Below are positions 41,464 through 50,255 of a DNA stretch of 64,000 nucleotides, one piece after another; position 1 is the stretch's first letter, and each line of letters opens with the position of its first letter. The notes under the pieces were generated by a model. The model was not told the DNA's origin. It did no database searches and saw only the letters and a program-made list of their open reading frames with translations. The stretch comes from Novosphingobium sp. 9U (GTDB lineage: Bacteria > Pseudomonadota > Alphaproteobacteria > Sphingomonadales > Sphingomonadaceae), in NCBI RefSeq assembly GCF_902506425.1, contig NZ_LR732469.1, positions 851,704 through 915,703 on the forward strand. Direction: 5' to 3'. The translations under genes and the position numbers were made by a program.

Positions 41464-43764
41464 ATGGTACACTCTGACAGCGGGCGGAGCCGCGCCTTGG
41501 GCATGTGGCTTCTCGCCTCGGTCGCGCTTCCTGCGCTTGTGCTGGCTGCGCCGGCCGCCGCTCAGGACGTCGTGAGCGATGGCGCTCCTGCGGCCGATGA
41601 ACAGGCTGGTGGCGAAATCGTCGTGACCGGAAACCGCCGCGCCGACGCCTCGATCACCGACACCGCGCTGGCGATCACCGCCTTCTCCGGCGAGACGCTG
41701 GAGCGCAACGCGGTGACCTCGCTCTCCGACCTGCGCACGCTCGATCCCTCGATCAACATCCAGAGCTTCGGCGCGGCGCAGACCAAGATCGTATTGCGCG
41801 GCGTCGATTCCGACGTGGGTGCCACCTCGGCGCTTTACCTGAACGAGTCCGCGGTCCTGGGCGGCACGGGCGGCAACATCCTGGGCGACGGCAAGCCGGG
41901 CGTGCGCCTACACGACATCGACCACGTGGAAGTGCTTAAAGGTCCGCAAGGCACTCTGTTCGGCACCAGTTCGATGAGCGGCACCTTGCGCGTCATCACC
42001 CGCAAGCCCGAGCTGAACGAGTGGGGCGGCTCGGCCGAGATGGCACTGGCTTCGGTCAAGAGCGGCAATCCCTACGGCGAAGTCAGCGCGACCATCAACG
42101 CGCCGATCGCACCGACGCTGGCGGTGCGCGTCACCGGCTGGCTCGAGACCGGCGGCGGCTTCATCGACCAGCGCGTGGGCACCCGTGCCTACTTCAAGAA
42201 CAACAACGACCAGAACGTGCGCGGCGTGCGGGCTGAGGCGCTGTGGCAGCCGAGCGACGCGTTCTCGCTGCGGGCCATGGCGCTGCACCAGGCGGTGGAC
42301 GTCGATGGCGGCCAGGCATTTCAGATCGCCAACGGGCCGTACCTCAACACCTCGCCCACGGTCGAGTTCTACAAGGACAAGTATAGCCTCTATTCGCTCA
42401 CTGGCGAGTACGACCTGGGCTTCGGATCGATCATCGCGACGGGTAATTACAGCAAGCAGGACGTGCTGAACGCCAAGGATTCCACGCCCACCAACATCAG
42501 CTTCGGCGTCAACGCGCCGCTCAGCTTCGTCGCCAGCATCGATTTCGAGGATTACAACGGCGAGCTGCGCTTCTCGTCCAAGTTCGACGGGCCGTTCCAG
42601 ATCGTCGCGGGCGGCTATTACGAGCACACCAAGAGCGTCTACCAGACCAACGCGATCCAGGCGCCCAACTTCCAGCCGGCTTGCCTCAGCTACGACGAGT
42701 GCCACGATGCCGGTCTCGCGCAGGCGGGACGCGGCCGCAGCGTCTACGAGTTCGGCACCAACACCGCCCGCGTCATCGACCAGTATGCCGCTTATGCCCA
42801 GGCGGACTGGGAGGTCGTCTCGGGCCTGACCGCGACAGCCGGCATCCGCTACTTCCGCGCCGAAGTGAAGGACGTCGTCACCAACCTGCAGACGGTGTTC
42901 CCCGACTTCGTGTTCGGCATCGTCACCACGCCCAGCGTGACCGGCGAGCGCGAGGGCGTGAACAAGAAGCCCAGCTACAACTTCGCAGTGCTGTGGGAAG
43001 CGACCCCGGCGATCAGCCTCTATGCCCGCGCGGCATCGGGTTTCCGCATCGGCGGCGTCAACACCGCCACCTCGCTGGCGCAGCAGGCGGGCGTGACGTT
43101 TCCGGGCACTTACGATCCCGACAGCGTGTGGAGCTACGAGGCAGGCGTGAAGGGCTACCTGCTCGATCGCGCAGTGTTCTTCGACCTTGCCGCATACCGC
43201 ATCGACTGGAGCAACCAGCAGCTTTCGGCCAGCGCGGCGGGCGCGTTCAGCTACACCATCAATGCGGGCAAGACCGTCACCAAGGGGATCGAGTTCAACA
43301 CCACCATCACGCTGCCCCAGGGCTTCAGCCTGACCGGCAACGTGACTTACGTGGACGCCAAGCTGGACGAGGCCCTGCCCGCCGATGTGGTCGCGGCCGG
43401 CACCTTCGGCAACAAGGGTGACCGGGTGCCGCTCTCGCCCAAGTGGTCGGCGGCGGCGACGGCGAACTACGACGTGCCGCTGAACGACACCTGGACCGGC
43501 TTCATCTCGGGCAATGTCACCTACCACGGCGACAGCTACAGTAGCTTCAACCGGGCAACTGCGTTCGATACTTACCTGCCCGATTACACGCTGATCGGCG
43601 CTCGCGTCGGCGCGCGCACCGAGGGCGGGACAGAGTTGCAGGTCTATGCCGACAACATCGGCAACAAGGCGCCCTTCCTCGGCGTGGTTGCCTCGCAGGA
43701 CGGTGTGCGTGTATTTACCGTTCGGCCAAGGAGCCTGGGCATTCGCGTACGCTCACGCTTCTGA
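41464..43764 (+). CDS. TonB-dependent receptor (amide/glutamyl cluster)
   Basis: Outer-membrane TonB-dependent receptor of 766 aa. The signal peptide ends around APAAAQD; the plug domain carries EIVVTGNRRADASITDTALAI and KIVLRGVDSDVGATSALYLNE, and the barrel ends RSLGIRVRSRF with terminal Phe. It is divergent from the MFS gene and shares its regulatory region, so both probably serve uptake of the same compound. A strong terminator follows the gene. The lack of siderophore synthesis genes nearby and the presence of hydrolases argue against a dedicated siderophore receptor. Confidence 0.92.
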   Translation: MVHSDSGRSRALGMWLLASVALPALVLAAPAAAQDVVSDGAPAADEQAGGEIVVTGNRRADASITDTALAITAFSGETLERNAVTSLSDLRTLDPSINIQSFGAAQTKIVLRGVDSDVGATSALYLNESAVLGGTGGNILGDGKPGVRLHDIDHVEVLKGPQGTLFGTSSMSGTLRVITRKPELNEWGGSAEMALASVKSGNPYGEVSATINAPIAPTLAVRVTGWLETGGGFIDQRVGTRAYFKNNNDQNVRGVRAEALWQPSDAFSLRAMALHQAVDVDGGQAFQIANGPYLNTSPTVEFYKDKYSLYSLTGEYDLGFGSIIATGNYSKQDVLNAKDSTPTNISFGVNAPLSFVASIDFEDYNGELRFSSKFDGPFQIVAGGYYEHTKSVYQTNAIQAPNFQPACLSYDECHDAGLAQAGRGRSVYEFGTNTARVIDQYAAYAQADWEVVSGLTATAGIRYFRAEVKDVVTNLQTVFPDFVFGIVTTPSVTGEREGVNKKPSYNFAVLWEATPAISLYARAASGFRIGGVNTATSLAQQAGVTFPGTYDPDSVWSYEAGVKGYLLDRAVFFDLAAYRIDWSNQQLSASAAGAFSYTINAGKTVTKGIEFNTTITLPQGFSLTGNVTYVDAKLDEALPADVVAAGTFGNKGDRVPLSPKWSAAATANYDVPLNDTWTGFISGNVTYHGDSYSSFNRATAFDTYLPDYTLIGARVGARTEGGTELQVYADNIGNKAPFLGVVASQDGVRVFTVRPRSLGIRVRSRF

Positions 43765-43780
43765 TAGAGTTCCACCCTCA

Positions 43781-43817
43781 GCACGGCCGCTCCCTCGCGG
43801 GGCGGCCGTGCCTTTTT
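43781..43817 (+). terminator. Rho-independent terminator after the receptor gene
   Basis: GCACGGCCGC at 43781-43790 pairs perfectly with GCGGCCGTGC at 43802-43811, followed by CTTTTT. Clear terminator immediately downstream of the TonB receptor. Confidence 0.9.
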
Positions 43818-43837
43818 GAGTTCGAGAGCACCTTCGC

Positions 43838-44809
43838 ATGCGACGTTTCCTGGCGATCTTCGAACCGTTCGTGCTGGCGCTGCTGGGCACCGTGCTGCTG
43901 GCGAGCATGCTGCCGGTGCGGGGGCAAGCGGCCGTTGTCGCCGATGTGCTGACCACGGCCGGGATCGTGCTGCTGTTCTTCCTGCACGGTGCCAAGCTCT
44001 CGCGAGAAGCGATCCTGGATGGCGCGCGCAACTGGCGGCTGCACTTGGCGGTGCTGGGAACCACCTTCGTGCTGTTCCCGCTGCTCGGCCTCGGCCTTGT
44101 CTCGCTGCCCTTCGTGGAAGGACCGATGGCGGCGGGGCTGCTGTTCCTGACGCTGCTGCCTTCCACCGTGCAGTCCTCGATCGCGTTCACCGCGATGGCG
44201 CGCGGCAACGTCGCGGCGGCGGTGTGCAGCGCTTCGTTCTCCAACCTCCTGGGCATCTTCGTGACGCCGGCGCTGGTCGCGCTGGTGATGTCGCGCAGCG
44301 GCACGCACGGGGGCATCTCGCTTGACTCGATTGAGACGATCGCGCTGCAACTGCTGCTGCCTTTCGCTCTCGGTCACTTCCTGCGGCCGTGGATCGGCGG
44401 CTTCGTCTCCCGCCACAAGCAGCTGGTGACGCTGGTCGATCGCGGCTCGATCCTGCTGGTCGTCTATACCGCCTTCAGCGCGGCGGTGGTGGAGGGTCTG
44501 TGGAGCCGCGTATCGGGCCCTGAGCTGGCGCTGCTGGCAGTGTCGTGCTGCGTGCTCCTTGGGGCTGCACTGGGGCTGACGACGCTGCTCGCACGCCTGA
44601 TGCGCCTGCCGCGCGAGGATGCCATCGTGCTGCTGTTCTGCGGATCGAAGAAGAGCCTGGCCTCGGGCGTTCCCATGGCCGGCGTGCTGTTCGCGCCGGC
44701 GCAAGTGGGTGCGGTGCTGTTGCCGCTGATGCTGTTCCACCAGATCCAGCTGATCGCCTGCGCCTTCATCGCGCGCCGCGCCAGCGGAGCGGCGCCGCAG
44801 CCGGCGTAG
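43838..44809 (+). CDS. Bile acid:sodium symporter (BASS/CPA-type) family transporter
   Basis: A 323-aa integral membrane protein with about ten hydrophobic helices. The conserved regions LFFLHGAKLSREAILDG, LLPSTVQSSIAFTAMARGN and GSKKSLASGVPMAGVLF match the SBF-like/YfeH group of the BASS superfamily. Members transport organic anions with sodium; the YfeH-like subgroup has unclear substrates. It follows the TonB receptor after a strong terminator, so transcription is probably separate. The start ATG at 43838 follows GAGAGCACC, a weak ribosome site. Confidence 0.9.
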   Translation: MRRFLAIFEPFVLALLGTVLLASMLPVRGQAAVVADVLTTAGIVLLFFLHGAKLSREAILDGARNWRLHLAVLGTTFVLFPLLGLGLVSLPFVEGPMAAGLLFLTLLPSTVQSSIAFTAMARGNVAAAVCSASFSNLLGIFVTPALVALVMSRSGTHGGISLDSIETIALQLLLPFALGHFLRPWIGGFVSRHKQLVTLVDRGSILLVVYTAFSAAVVEGLWSRVSGPELALLAVSCCVLLGAALGLTTLLARLMRLPREDAIVLLFCGSKKSLASGVPMAGVLFAPAQVGAVLLPLMLFHQIQLIACAFIARRASGAAPQPA

Positions 44810-44832
44810 TCGCGAGATCCACTGGCCAACGA

Positions 44833-44985
44833 CTAGCGCCGCCGCATCATCCGTCCCGCCAGGATACCCGCCGCTGCCATCGCTCCGCCGGTCAGCCCGG
44901 CCGTGGAGAGGGCGACGATCACCGGCTGCGCCAGCGCGGCCAAAGCGTTGGTGCGATCCCCGAAGGCCTTGAAGGTGTGTGCCAC
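44833..44985 (-). CDS. Small membrane protein (50 aa)
   Basis: GTG at 44985 is preceded by GGGGAA at a suitable distance and opens a frame encoding VAHTFKAFGDRTNALAALAQ, then a single hydrophobic segment (VIVALSTAGLTGGAMAAAGIL) and a basic end (AGRMMRRR). It has the character of a small inner-membrane protein with a cytoplasmic basic tail. I do not recognise a family. It is convergent with the BASS transporter and divergent from the AraC gene. Confidence 0.45.
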   Translation of the reverse strand: MAHTFKAFGDRTNALAALAQPVIVALSTAGLTGGAMAAAGILAGRMMRRR

Positions 44986-45071
44986 ATCGAATTCCCCGTG
45001 AGCGTGTTTTCTCGCGGGAGAGATGGCGCAGGCGCACCGAACGAAAAAGCCAGATAAGATCGTCCACTTCG

Positions 45072-45086
45072 TTCGACTTTGTCGAA
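45072..45086. promoter_or_regulatory. Palindrome TTCGAC-TTT-GTCGAA
   Basis: A perfect 6-bp inverted repeat with 3-bp spacer in the gap between the small membrane protein and AraC genes, about 105 bp before the AraC ATG. A plausible operator for one of the divergent genes; regulator unknown. Confidence 0.4.
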
Positions 45087-45190
45087 TGGTCGTGCCGCCA
45101 ACGGAGCGCCGATGCGTACTTGGGAGCCTCGCCGGCTCCTGATAGGGCTGAGCGGCGCCGGTTTGGGCGAGTGCTGCCTGGTTGAAGCTC

Positions 45191-46315
45191 ATGACTGCCG
45201 CTGCCCAGATCAAAGTTTGCAGAACCGGCAGCCCGCCCGGAGGCGAGGGGGCGCTCGGCGAGTTCGATGTCATCAACGCCCGGTTCCTCAAAGGTTTTGC
45301 GCAGCTCTGCGCAGGCTGCGGCGGCGATGCCCGGGCGCTGATCGAACAAGCCCGCATTGCCTTCGATCCCGGCGCCGCCGCCTCGCCGCAGCTGACCTAC
45401 GGACAGTTTGTCAGCCTGCTGGCGCAAGCGGCCCGCACGCTGGAGTGTCCCGACTTCGGCATGCGCCTGGCGCTCGCCCAGTCGGGCACCGACCTGTACG
45501 GACCGCTCGGCACGATCATGCGCCATTCGCGCACGTTCGGCGACGCGCTCGACTATGTGACCCGGCACTCGAACGTGCACAGCCGGGCAGCCCGGATCGC
45601 CAGGTTCCCGATCCCCAAAGCCGGGCGCGTCGTCTTCTCGCACGAGATCCTGGTCGGCGACTTCGCAGAGCAGGGGCAGGCAATAGAATACGTGCTGCTC
45701 GCCGGCCAACTTGGTGCGCTGGCATTGACGCAAGGCCTGGTGCGCGCACGCCAGGTCCTGCTGCGCCATCGGGCGATCTCGCCCCTAGCCGTCTACCGGC
45801 GCGCTTTCGGGTGCGAGGTGCTGTTCGACCAGTTGCTTGATGGCCTCGTGTTCAGCGACCGGGATCTCGCCTGCCCGATCGCCGGGCGCGATCCCGGCCT
45901 GCATGCCGACCTCATGGCCGCGGCCGAGATGGGGATGGGCGACACCGCGCCGCCGATCCACGCCGCTGCGCGGGGGCTCGTGCTGCGGCTGATGCTCGTG
46001 GGCACCGCTTCCAACGCCCAGGTCGCCGCCGAGCTTGGCCTGCATACCCGCACGCTGCACCGCCGCCTGGCCGAGGCAGGGACATCGTTCCAGAAGATCA
46101 AGGACGAAGTCCGCTGCGAACTCGCGCGCTATTACCTGGCGCAGGCTGACGTGAGCCTGCTGTGGATTGCGGGCAAGCTGGGCTTTGCCGAGCAGGCGGT
46201 CTTCACCCGCTTCTGCCACCGGCACCTGGGCGCCGCGCCGAGCGCGCTGCAGGCACGGCTTTCACGCACAGGCTCAGTACCGTCTCAGCGAGAGGACGCT
46301 CGCCTCCGACGTTAA
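45191..46315 (+). CDS. AraC family transcriptional regulator
   Basis: AraC/XylS-type regulator of 374 aa. The N-terminal two-thirds matches the arabinose-binding-domain group seen in OruR/ArgR-like proteins (LLAQAARTLECPDFGMRLA...YGPLGTIMRHSRTFGDALDY). The C-terminal double helix-turn-helix contains NAQVAAELGLHTRTLHRRLAEAGTSF and WIAGKLGFAEQAVFTRFCHR. It begins at the ATG at 45191; a TTG just upstream is in frame. Such regulators often control neighbouring genes, here either the divergent small protein or the downstream secreted TPR gene. Confidence 0.9.
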   Translation: MTAAAQIKVCRTGSPPGGEGALGEFDVINARFLKGFAQLCAGCGGDARALIEQARIAFDPGAAASPQLTYGQFVSLLAQAARTLECPDFGMRLALAQSGTDLYGPLGTIMRHSRTFGDALDYVTRHSNVHSRAARIARFPIPKAGRVVFSHEILVGDFAEQGQAIEYVLLAGQLGALALTQGLVRARQVLLRHRAISPLAVYRRAFGCEVLFDQLLDGLVFSDRDLACPIAGRDPGLHADLMAAAEMGMGDTAPPIHAAARGLVLRLMLVGTASNAQVAAELGLHTRTLHRRLAEAGTSFQKIKDEVRCELARYYLAQADVSLLWIAGKLGFAEQAVFTRFCHRHLGAAPSALQARLSRTGSVPSQREDARLRR

Positions 46316-46386
46316 CGAAAGTGCACTCTACAGATCGCGTGCTCCATGCTACGCAGCGGTGGCGTGGGATTTCGGGGGGATTGCCA

Positions 46387-47991
46387 ATGCGTAAGCTGGC
46401 CGTGCTGCTGCTGACATGTCTGGGCTCGAGCGTTGCGGCGCAGGATGGGCCAGCGCCCGTACCTGCGCCCGTGCCTGCGGCCGAAGCCACGCAGACCGGG
46501 ATGGACCATGCGGGCATGAACCATGCCGACATGACCGCGCCCAAGGTGCCGCAGATCCTGCCCGGCTACGGCACCGGCGGCTTCGCGATCACGACCAAGG
46601 TGCCACGCGCGCAAGCCTTCTTCGACAACGGCATGCAGTTGGCCCACGCGTTCGCGCACAAGGCGGCCATTGCTGCCATGGCCGAAGCGGTCAGGCTCGA
46701 TCCGCAATGCGCCATGTGCCTGTGGGGCCAGGCGTGGGCGTCCGGGCCGACGATCAACTACGGCAAGACGGCGGACGAACTGACGCCGCTGGCCGCCTTG
46801 GTCGACAAGGCGGAAGGCCTGGCCAAAACGAGCGGCACGGATCGCGAACGCGGGCTGATCCGCGCGCTGAATCTGCGCTACCAGGATGGCGGTGGTGGCA
46901 AGCCGGGCGATCTCGCGTTTGCCAAGGCGATGAACACGCTGGCAGCGCGCTATCCGACAGATGACGAGATCGCGGTTATGGCGGCCGACGCCTGGTTGAT
47001 GACCGAAGCCAAGGCGAACACCGACTGGAAGCTCAACGCCGAGACGGCGATGCCGCTGCTCGAAGGCGTGCTGAAGCGCCATCCGGACAACACCGCGGCC
47101 ATTCACTTCTACATCCACGCCACCGAAGCGGCCGGAGCGCCTGCCTTGGCCGAGCGCTACGCCGTCCGGCTGGCAGGCCTGGCGCCGCGTGCGAGCCATC
47201 TCGTGCACATGCCAAGCCATACGTACTACTGGGTCGGGCGCTACCAGGATGCCGCCGACGCCAACGTCCGTGCGGTCGAGATCGGGGTGGAGAACGCGCG
47301 GGCGCTGGGCCTGCCGCCGCCCGACGGTGTCTGGGGCCTGCCCTACCATGTCCACAACGTGACGTACGGGCTCGGCGGCGCTCTGGAAGCGGGCGATGCC
47401 AAGGCGGCGCTGGCGCTTGGCCGGCCGCTGGTCGAGCGATCGCAAGGGCAAGGCGCCGCCAGCCCCTTCTCTCAGGTCATCGCCGCAAGCGGCTATTTCG
47501 CCATGGCCCGCTTCGCCAGTCCGGCAGACGTGCTGGCACTGCCGCAGCCCAAGCTGCCGACGCTGGTCGTGGCCTGGCACTATGCGCGCGGTGAGGCGCT
47601 GGCGAAGCAGGCGGATGCCAATGGCGTCCGCACGGAGGCTGCGGCCATTCGCGGGCTCACCGGCAAGCTCAGCGACGATGACGGATCGCGCCAGGCGCAG
47701 CAGTTGACGCTGATCGCCAGGAACGTGCTGCTGGGTCGCGCTGCCATGCTCGACAAGAGCCCGGCCACCGCCGCGATCGCGTTTCGCCAGGCGGCGGAGG
47801 AGCAGGAGGGCGAGAGCTTCTCAATGCTCTCCGACCCTCCCGGCTGGTACTATCCGGTCCGGCGCGATCTGGCGCAGGCTCTGCTGGCGAGTGGCGACCG
47901 GGAAGGAGCGAAGCGCGAGGCCCAAGCCGCGCTGGCATACCGCGCAAAGGACCCTGGAACGCTGGCGCTGCTGAAGGATATGGGTTCCTGA
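46387..47991 (+). CDS. Secreted TPR protein with Met/His-rich N-terminal segment
   Basis: A 534-aa exported protein. A signal peptide (about 1-21, ending VAAQDG) is followed by a Pro/Ala stretch and GMDHAGMNHADM, which resembles copper- or metal-binding Met/His motifs. The rest has tetratricopeptide-like helical repeats, for example AFFDNGMQLAHAFAHKAAIAAMAEAVRLDPQCAMCLWGQAW and AERYAVRLAGLAPRASHLVHMPSHTYYWVGRYQDAADAN. The C-x2-C in QCAMCLW may also bind metal. Similar proteins appear in many proteobacteria as uncharacterised TPR proteins. It follows the AraC gene by 71 bp. Confidence 0.75.
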   Translation: MRKLAVLLLTCLGSSVAAQDGPAPVPAPVPAAEATQTGMDHAGMNHADMTAPKVPQILPGYGTGGFAITTKVPRAQAFFDNGMQLAHAFAHKAAIAAMAEAVRLDPQCAMCLWGQAWASGPTINYGKTADELTPLAALVDKAEGLAKTSGTDRERGLIRALNLRYQDGGGGKPGDLAFAKAMNTLAARYPTDDEIAVMAADAWLMTEAKANTDWKLNAETAMPLLEGVLKRHPDNTAAIHFYIHATEAAGAPALAERYAVRLAGLAPRASHLVHMPSHTYYWVGRYQDAADANVRAVEIGVENARALGLPPPDGVWGLPYHVHNVTYGLGGALEAGDAKAALALGRPLVERSQGQGAASPFSQVIAASGYFAMARFASPADVLALPQPKLPTLVVAWHYARGEALAKQADANGVRTEAAAIRGLTGKLSDDDGSRQAQQLTLIARNVLLGRAAMLDKSPATAAIAFRQAAEEQEGESFSMLSDPPGWYYPVRRDLAQALLASGDREGAKREAQAALAYRAKDPGTLALLKDMGS

Positions 47992-48136
47992 CACGAGCGT
48001 GAGGTCAGGTCGATCTCGTCATTCTCGCCAACGGGCCGACCCATCTCAGCATAGCGCGGAGTTCTCGGGCCCGGCATCGCCCCGGCGAAGTCGTCCCGTC
48101 CCGCCGCCAGTGCTGCGCCAATAGCGTCGGATGTTT

Positions 48137-48166
48137 TTGCACACGTCCAACGAGTTCGGCTATCGT
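48137..48166 (+). promoter_or_regulatory. Possible sigma-70-type promoter of the P450 operon
   Basis: TTGCAC at 48137 and TATCGT at 48161 are 18 bp apart, 48 bp before the P450 ATG. A short hairpin GGACGC-CAGCA-GCGTCC lies between it and the ribosome site. Weak match to the consensus. Confidence 0.3.
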
Positions 48167-48213
48167 CAAGCCGGGATCGGATGGACGCCAGCAGCGTCCG
48201 ACAAGGAGCCAAC

Positions 48214-49524
48214 ATGAACGACCAGGCCCATGACTTCGAAGCGCACGATTTCTTCCTGAGCGACCGGTACGTCGCCGATCCCTATCCCTACTTCGACTAT
48301 CTGCGTGAGCAGTCGCCGGTTCACCGCGAGCCGCATCACGGCATCCTCATGGTCACGGGCTATGCCGAGGCGCTGGAGATCTACAACGATCCCGAACGCT
48401 TTTCCTCATGCATGTCGACCACGGGGCCCTTCGCGGGTTGTCCCATCCCGCTCGACGAGCATCGCAACGAGGACATATCCGAGCTGATCGAGCAATGGCG
48501 CGACAAGACGCCGTTCCATGACCAGCTGCCGACCATGGACCCGCCGGTCCACTCCGCCCATCGTTCACTGCTGATGTCGCTGATCACGCCGCGTCGTCTC
48601 AAAGAGAACGAAGAGTTCATGTGGAAGCTCGCGGACGAGCAGATCGACACCTTCATCGCCGATGGCGAATGCGAATTCATGAACGCCTTTGCCCAGCCGT
48701 TCGCCGTGCTCGTCGTCTCCGACCTGCTTGGCGTGCCGCCCGAAGACCGGGTCGAGTTCCGCCAGCATCTGATCCGGGTAGAGCAGGAAAGTGGCGGTGC
48801 CGTGGTCGGTGGCACGGACGGCGAAGTCACGCATGGACCGCTGGAATTCCTCTACGAGAAGTTCTCGGCTTATATCGAGGACCGCCGGGCCAACCCCAAG
48901 GACGACGTCCTCACCGGCCTTGCCAAGGCGACCTTCCCCGATGGCTCGGTGCCCGATCCGATGGATGTGGCGCGGATCGCCGCCAACGTTTTCGCAGCCG
49001 GGCAGGAGACCACGGTGCGGCTGCTCAGCTATGCCTTCCAGCTGATCGGCGATCGCCCCGACATCCAGCAGCGCCTGCGTGAGGACCGCAGCCTGATCCC
49101 CAACTTCGTCGAGGAATGCATGCGCACCGAAGGGCCGGTCAAGGGCGATTTCCGCCTGACCAAGAAGCCGACGACCGTCGGCGGCATCGACGTTCCGGCC
49201 GGCACCTTCCTGTTCATCGCCAACGGCGCTGCCAACCGTGACGCTCGCAAGTTCGACAACCCGGCCGAGTTCCAACTCGATCGCAAGAACGCCCGCCTGC
49301 ACGTCGGCTTCGGTGCCGGCCGCCACGCCTGCCCCGGCGCGCCGCTGGCGCGGGCGGAGACTGTCGTTGCGCTCAACCGCATGTTCGACCGGACGAGCGA
49401 CATTCGCGTGTCCGAGAAAGTTCACGGCCCCGCCAGCGCGCGCCGCTACAATTACCTGCCGACCTTTATCCTGCGGGGGCTGACGCATATCGGCCTGGAG
49501 TTCGACGCGAAAGAGGCGGGCTGA
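48214..49524 (+). CDS. Cytochrome P450
   Basis: Bacterial class I P450 of 436 aa. Conserved elements are the I-helix AGQETT (262-267), the K-helix ExxR with E301 and R304, and the heme-binding FGAGRHACPG with Cys373 as thiolate ligand. It should hydroxylate a hydrophobic compound using electrons from the 3Fe-4S ferredoxin encoded 2 bp downstream. AAGGAG precedes the ATG at 48214. Similar P450s in sphingomonads act on terpenoids or steroids. No ferredoxin reductase is in the window. Confidence 0.93.
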   Translation: MNDQAHDFEAHDFFLSDRYVADPYPYFDYLREQSPVHREPHHGILMVTGYAEALEIYNDPERFSSCMSTTGPFAGCPIPLDEHRNEDISELIEQWRDKTPFHDQLPTMDPPVHSAHRSLLMSLITPRRLKENEEFMWKLADEQIDTFIADGECEFMNAFAQPFAVLVVSDLLGVPPEDRVEFRQHLIRVEQESGGAVVGGTDGEVTHGPLEFLYEKFSAYIEDRRANPKDDVLTGLAKATFPDGSVPDPMDVARIAANVFAAGQETTVRLLSYAFQLIGDRPDIQQRLREDRSLIPNFVEECMRTEGPVKGDFRLTKKPTTVGGIDVPAGTFLFIANGAANRDARKFDNPAEFQLDRKNARLHVGFGAGRHACPGAPLARAETVVALNRMFDRTSDIRVSEKVHGPASARRYNYLPTFILRGLTHIGLEFDAKEAG

Positions 49525-49526
49525 CC

Positions 49527-49721
49527 ATGAAGGTCCACATCGATTCGGAGATCTGCGCCGGCTTCGGCATCTGCACGGGCATCGCGCCCGAGGTGTTCGA
49601 GCTGCACCCGGACGGCTACGCAGTGGTGCTGGTCAGCGAAGTGGCGCCCGGCGACGAGGACACGATGCGCCGGGCGGAAAGCCAGTGCCCGGCGCGGGCG
49701 ATATCCATCTCCGAGGATTGA
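49527..49721 (+). CDS. Ferredoxin, 3Fe-4S type
   Basis: A 64-aa ferredoxin with the single-cluster pattern C10-x5-C16 ... C54-P, the arrangement of [3Fe-4S] ferredoxins that serve P450s. Acidic surface residues are typical. It starts 2 bp after the P450 stop, so the pair is certainly one operon. It should pass electrons from a reductase to the P450. Confidence 0.9.
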   Translation: MKVHIDSEICAGFGICTGIAPEVFELHPDGYAVVLVSEVAPGDEDTMRRAESQCPARAISISED

Positions 49722-49748
49722 TCCAACTGCCGAGCCGGCTTGTTTCGG

Positions 49749-49789
49749 CGATCGCCAAGGTCGGTCCATGGTGCTGACCTTGGCGATCG
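49749..49789. repeat. Perfect 14-bp inverted repeat after the P450 operon
   Basis: CGATCGCCAAGGTC and GACCTTGGCGATCG are exact complements separated by 13 nt. It lies 28 bp after the ferredoxin stop and could stop transcription, although there is no T tract. The remaining gap up to 50035 (314 bp in all) holds no gene that I can support. Confidence 0.7.
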
Positions 49790-50035
49790 AGGGTGTCACG
49801 ACGAGCCCTGCAATCGCCCAGTTCACCGGCAACTTGCCGCTGGACTGGACCCGGTTGGCGCTGCTCTCGGGTGCTGATATCTGATGGACTGAGTGGCCCG
49901 CGAGAGTGCGTGCGATCGCATGGCCGCCCCGACCCTCACCGCGTCTGAAATCGAGCGGTGGAGGGCGCAGGACTGCGCCGCTCTACACCGGGCGGGTGCC
50001 CGAAGGCGAAAATCAGTGCTGCTGCTGAAACTGCC

Positions 50036-50122
50036 TGGTGCGGTCAAGAAGACTCGAACTTCCACGGGCTTTCGCCCACAACGACCTCAACGTTGCGCGT
50101 CTACCAATTCCGCCATGACCGC
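50036..50122 (-). tRNA. tRNA-Leu (GAG)
   Basis: The minus strand folds as a class II tRNA: acceptor GCGGTCA paired with TGACCGC, the D-arm TGGCGGAATTGGTAGACGC, anticodon stem CAACG/CGTTG around loop TTGAGGT (anticodon GAG, reading CUC), a long variable arm, T-arm GTTCGAGTC and an encoded CCA end at 50036-50038. The anticodon loop and variable arm support leucine. Confidence 0.95.
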
Positions 50123-50255
50123 ACAGTCTTGGGTTCGGCGCGAAAGCGCTGTCCCCGGGGCAGGAGCGCGCCATTAGCAAAGGGATGCGGGGGCTGCAAG
50201 CGCGATGGCGATTGTTTTCTCAGAGGTGCCTGCTCCGCGCGAGAACCGGTACGGA

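Noticed and set aside
41464..43764. Siderophore receptor role for the third TonB receptor
   Set aside because: No siderophore synthesis or Fe transport gene is nearby; neighbours are amide and gamma-glutamyl hydrolases and an MFS permease.
45023..45139. Short ORF starting ATG 45023 with GGGAGAG upstream
   Set aside because: About 38 codons, overlapping the palindrome and promoter region of the AraC gene, with no protein-like character; the ribosome site could be coincidental.
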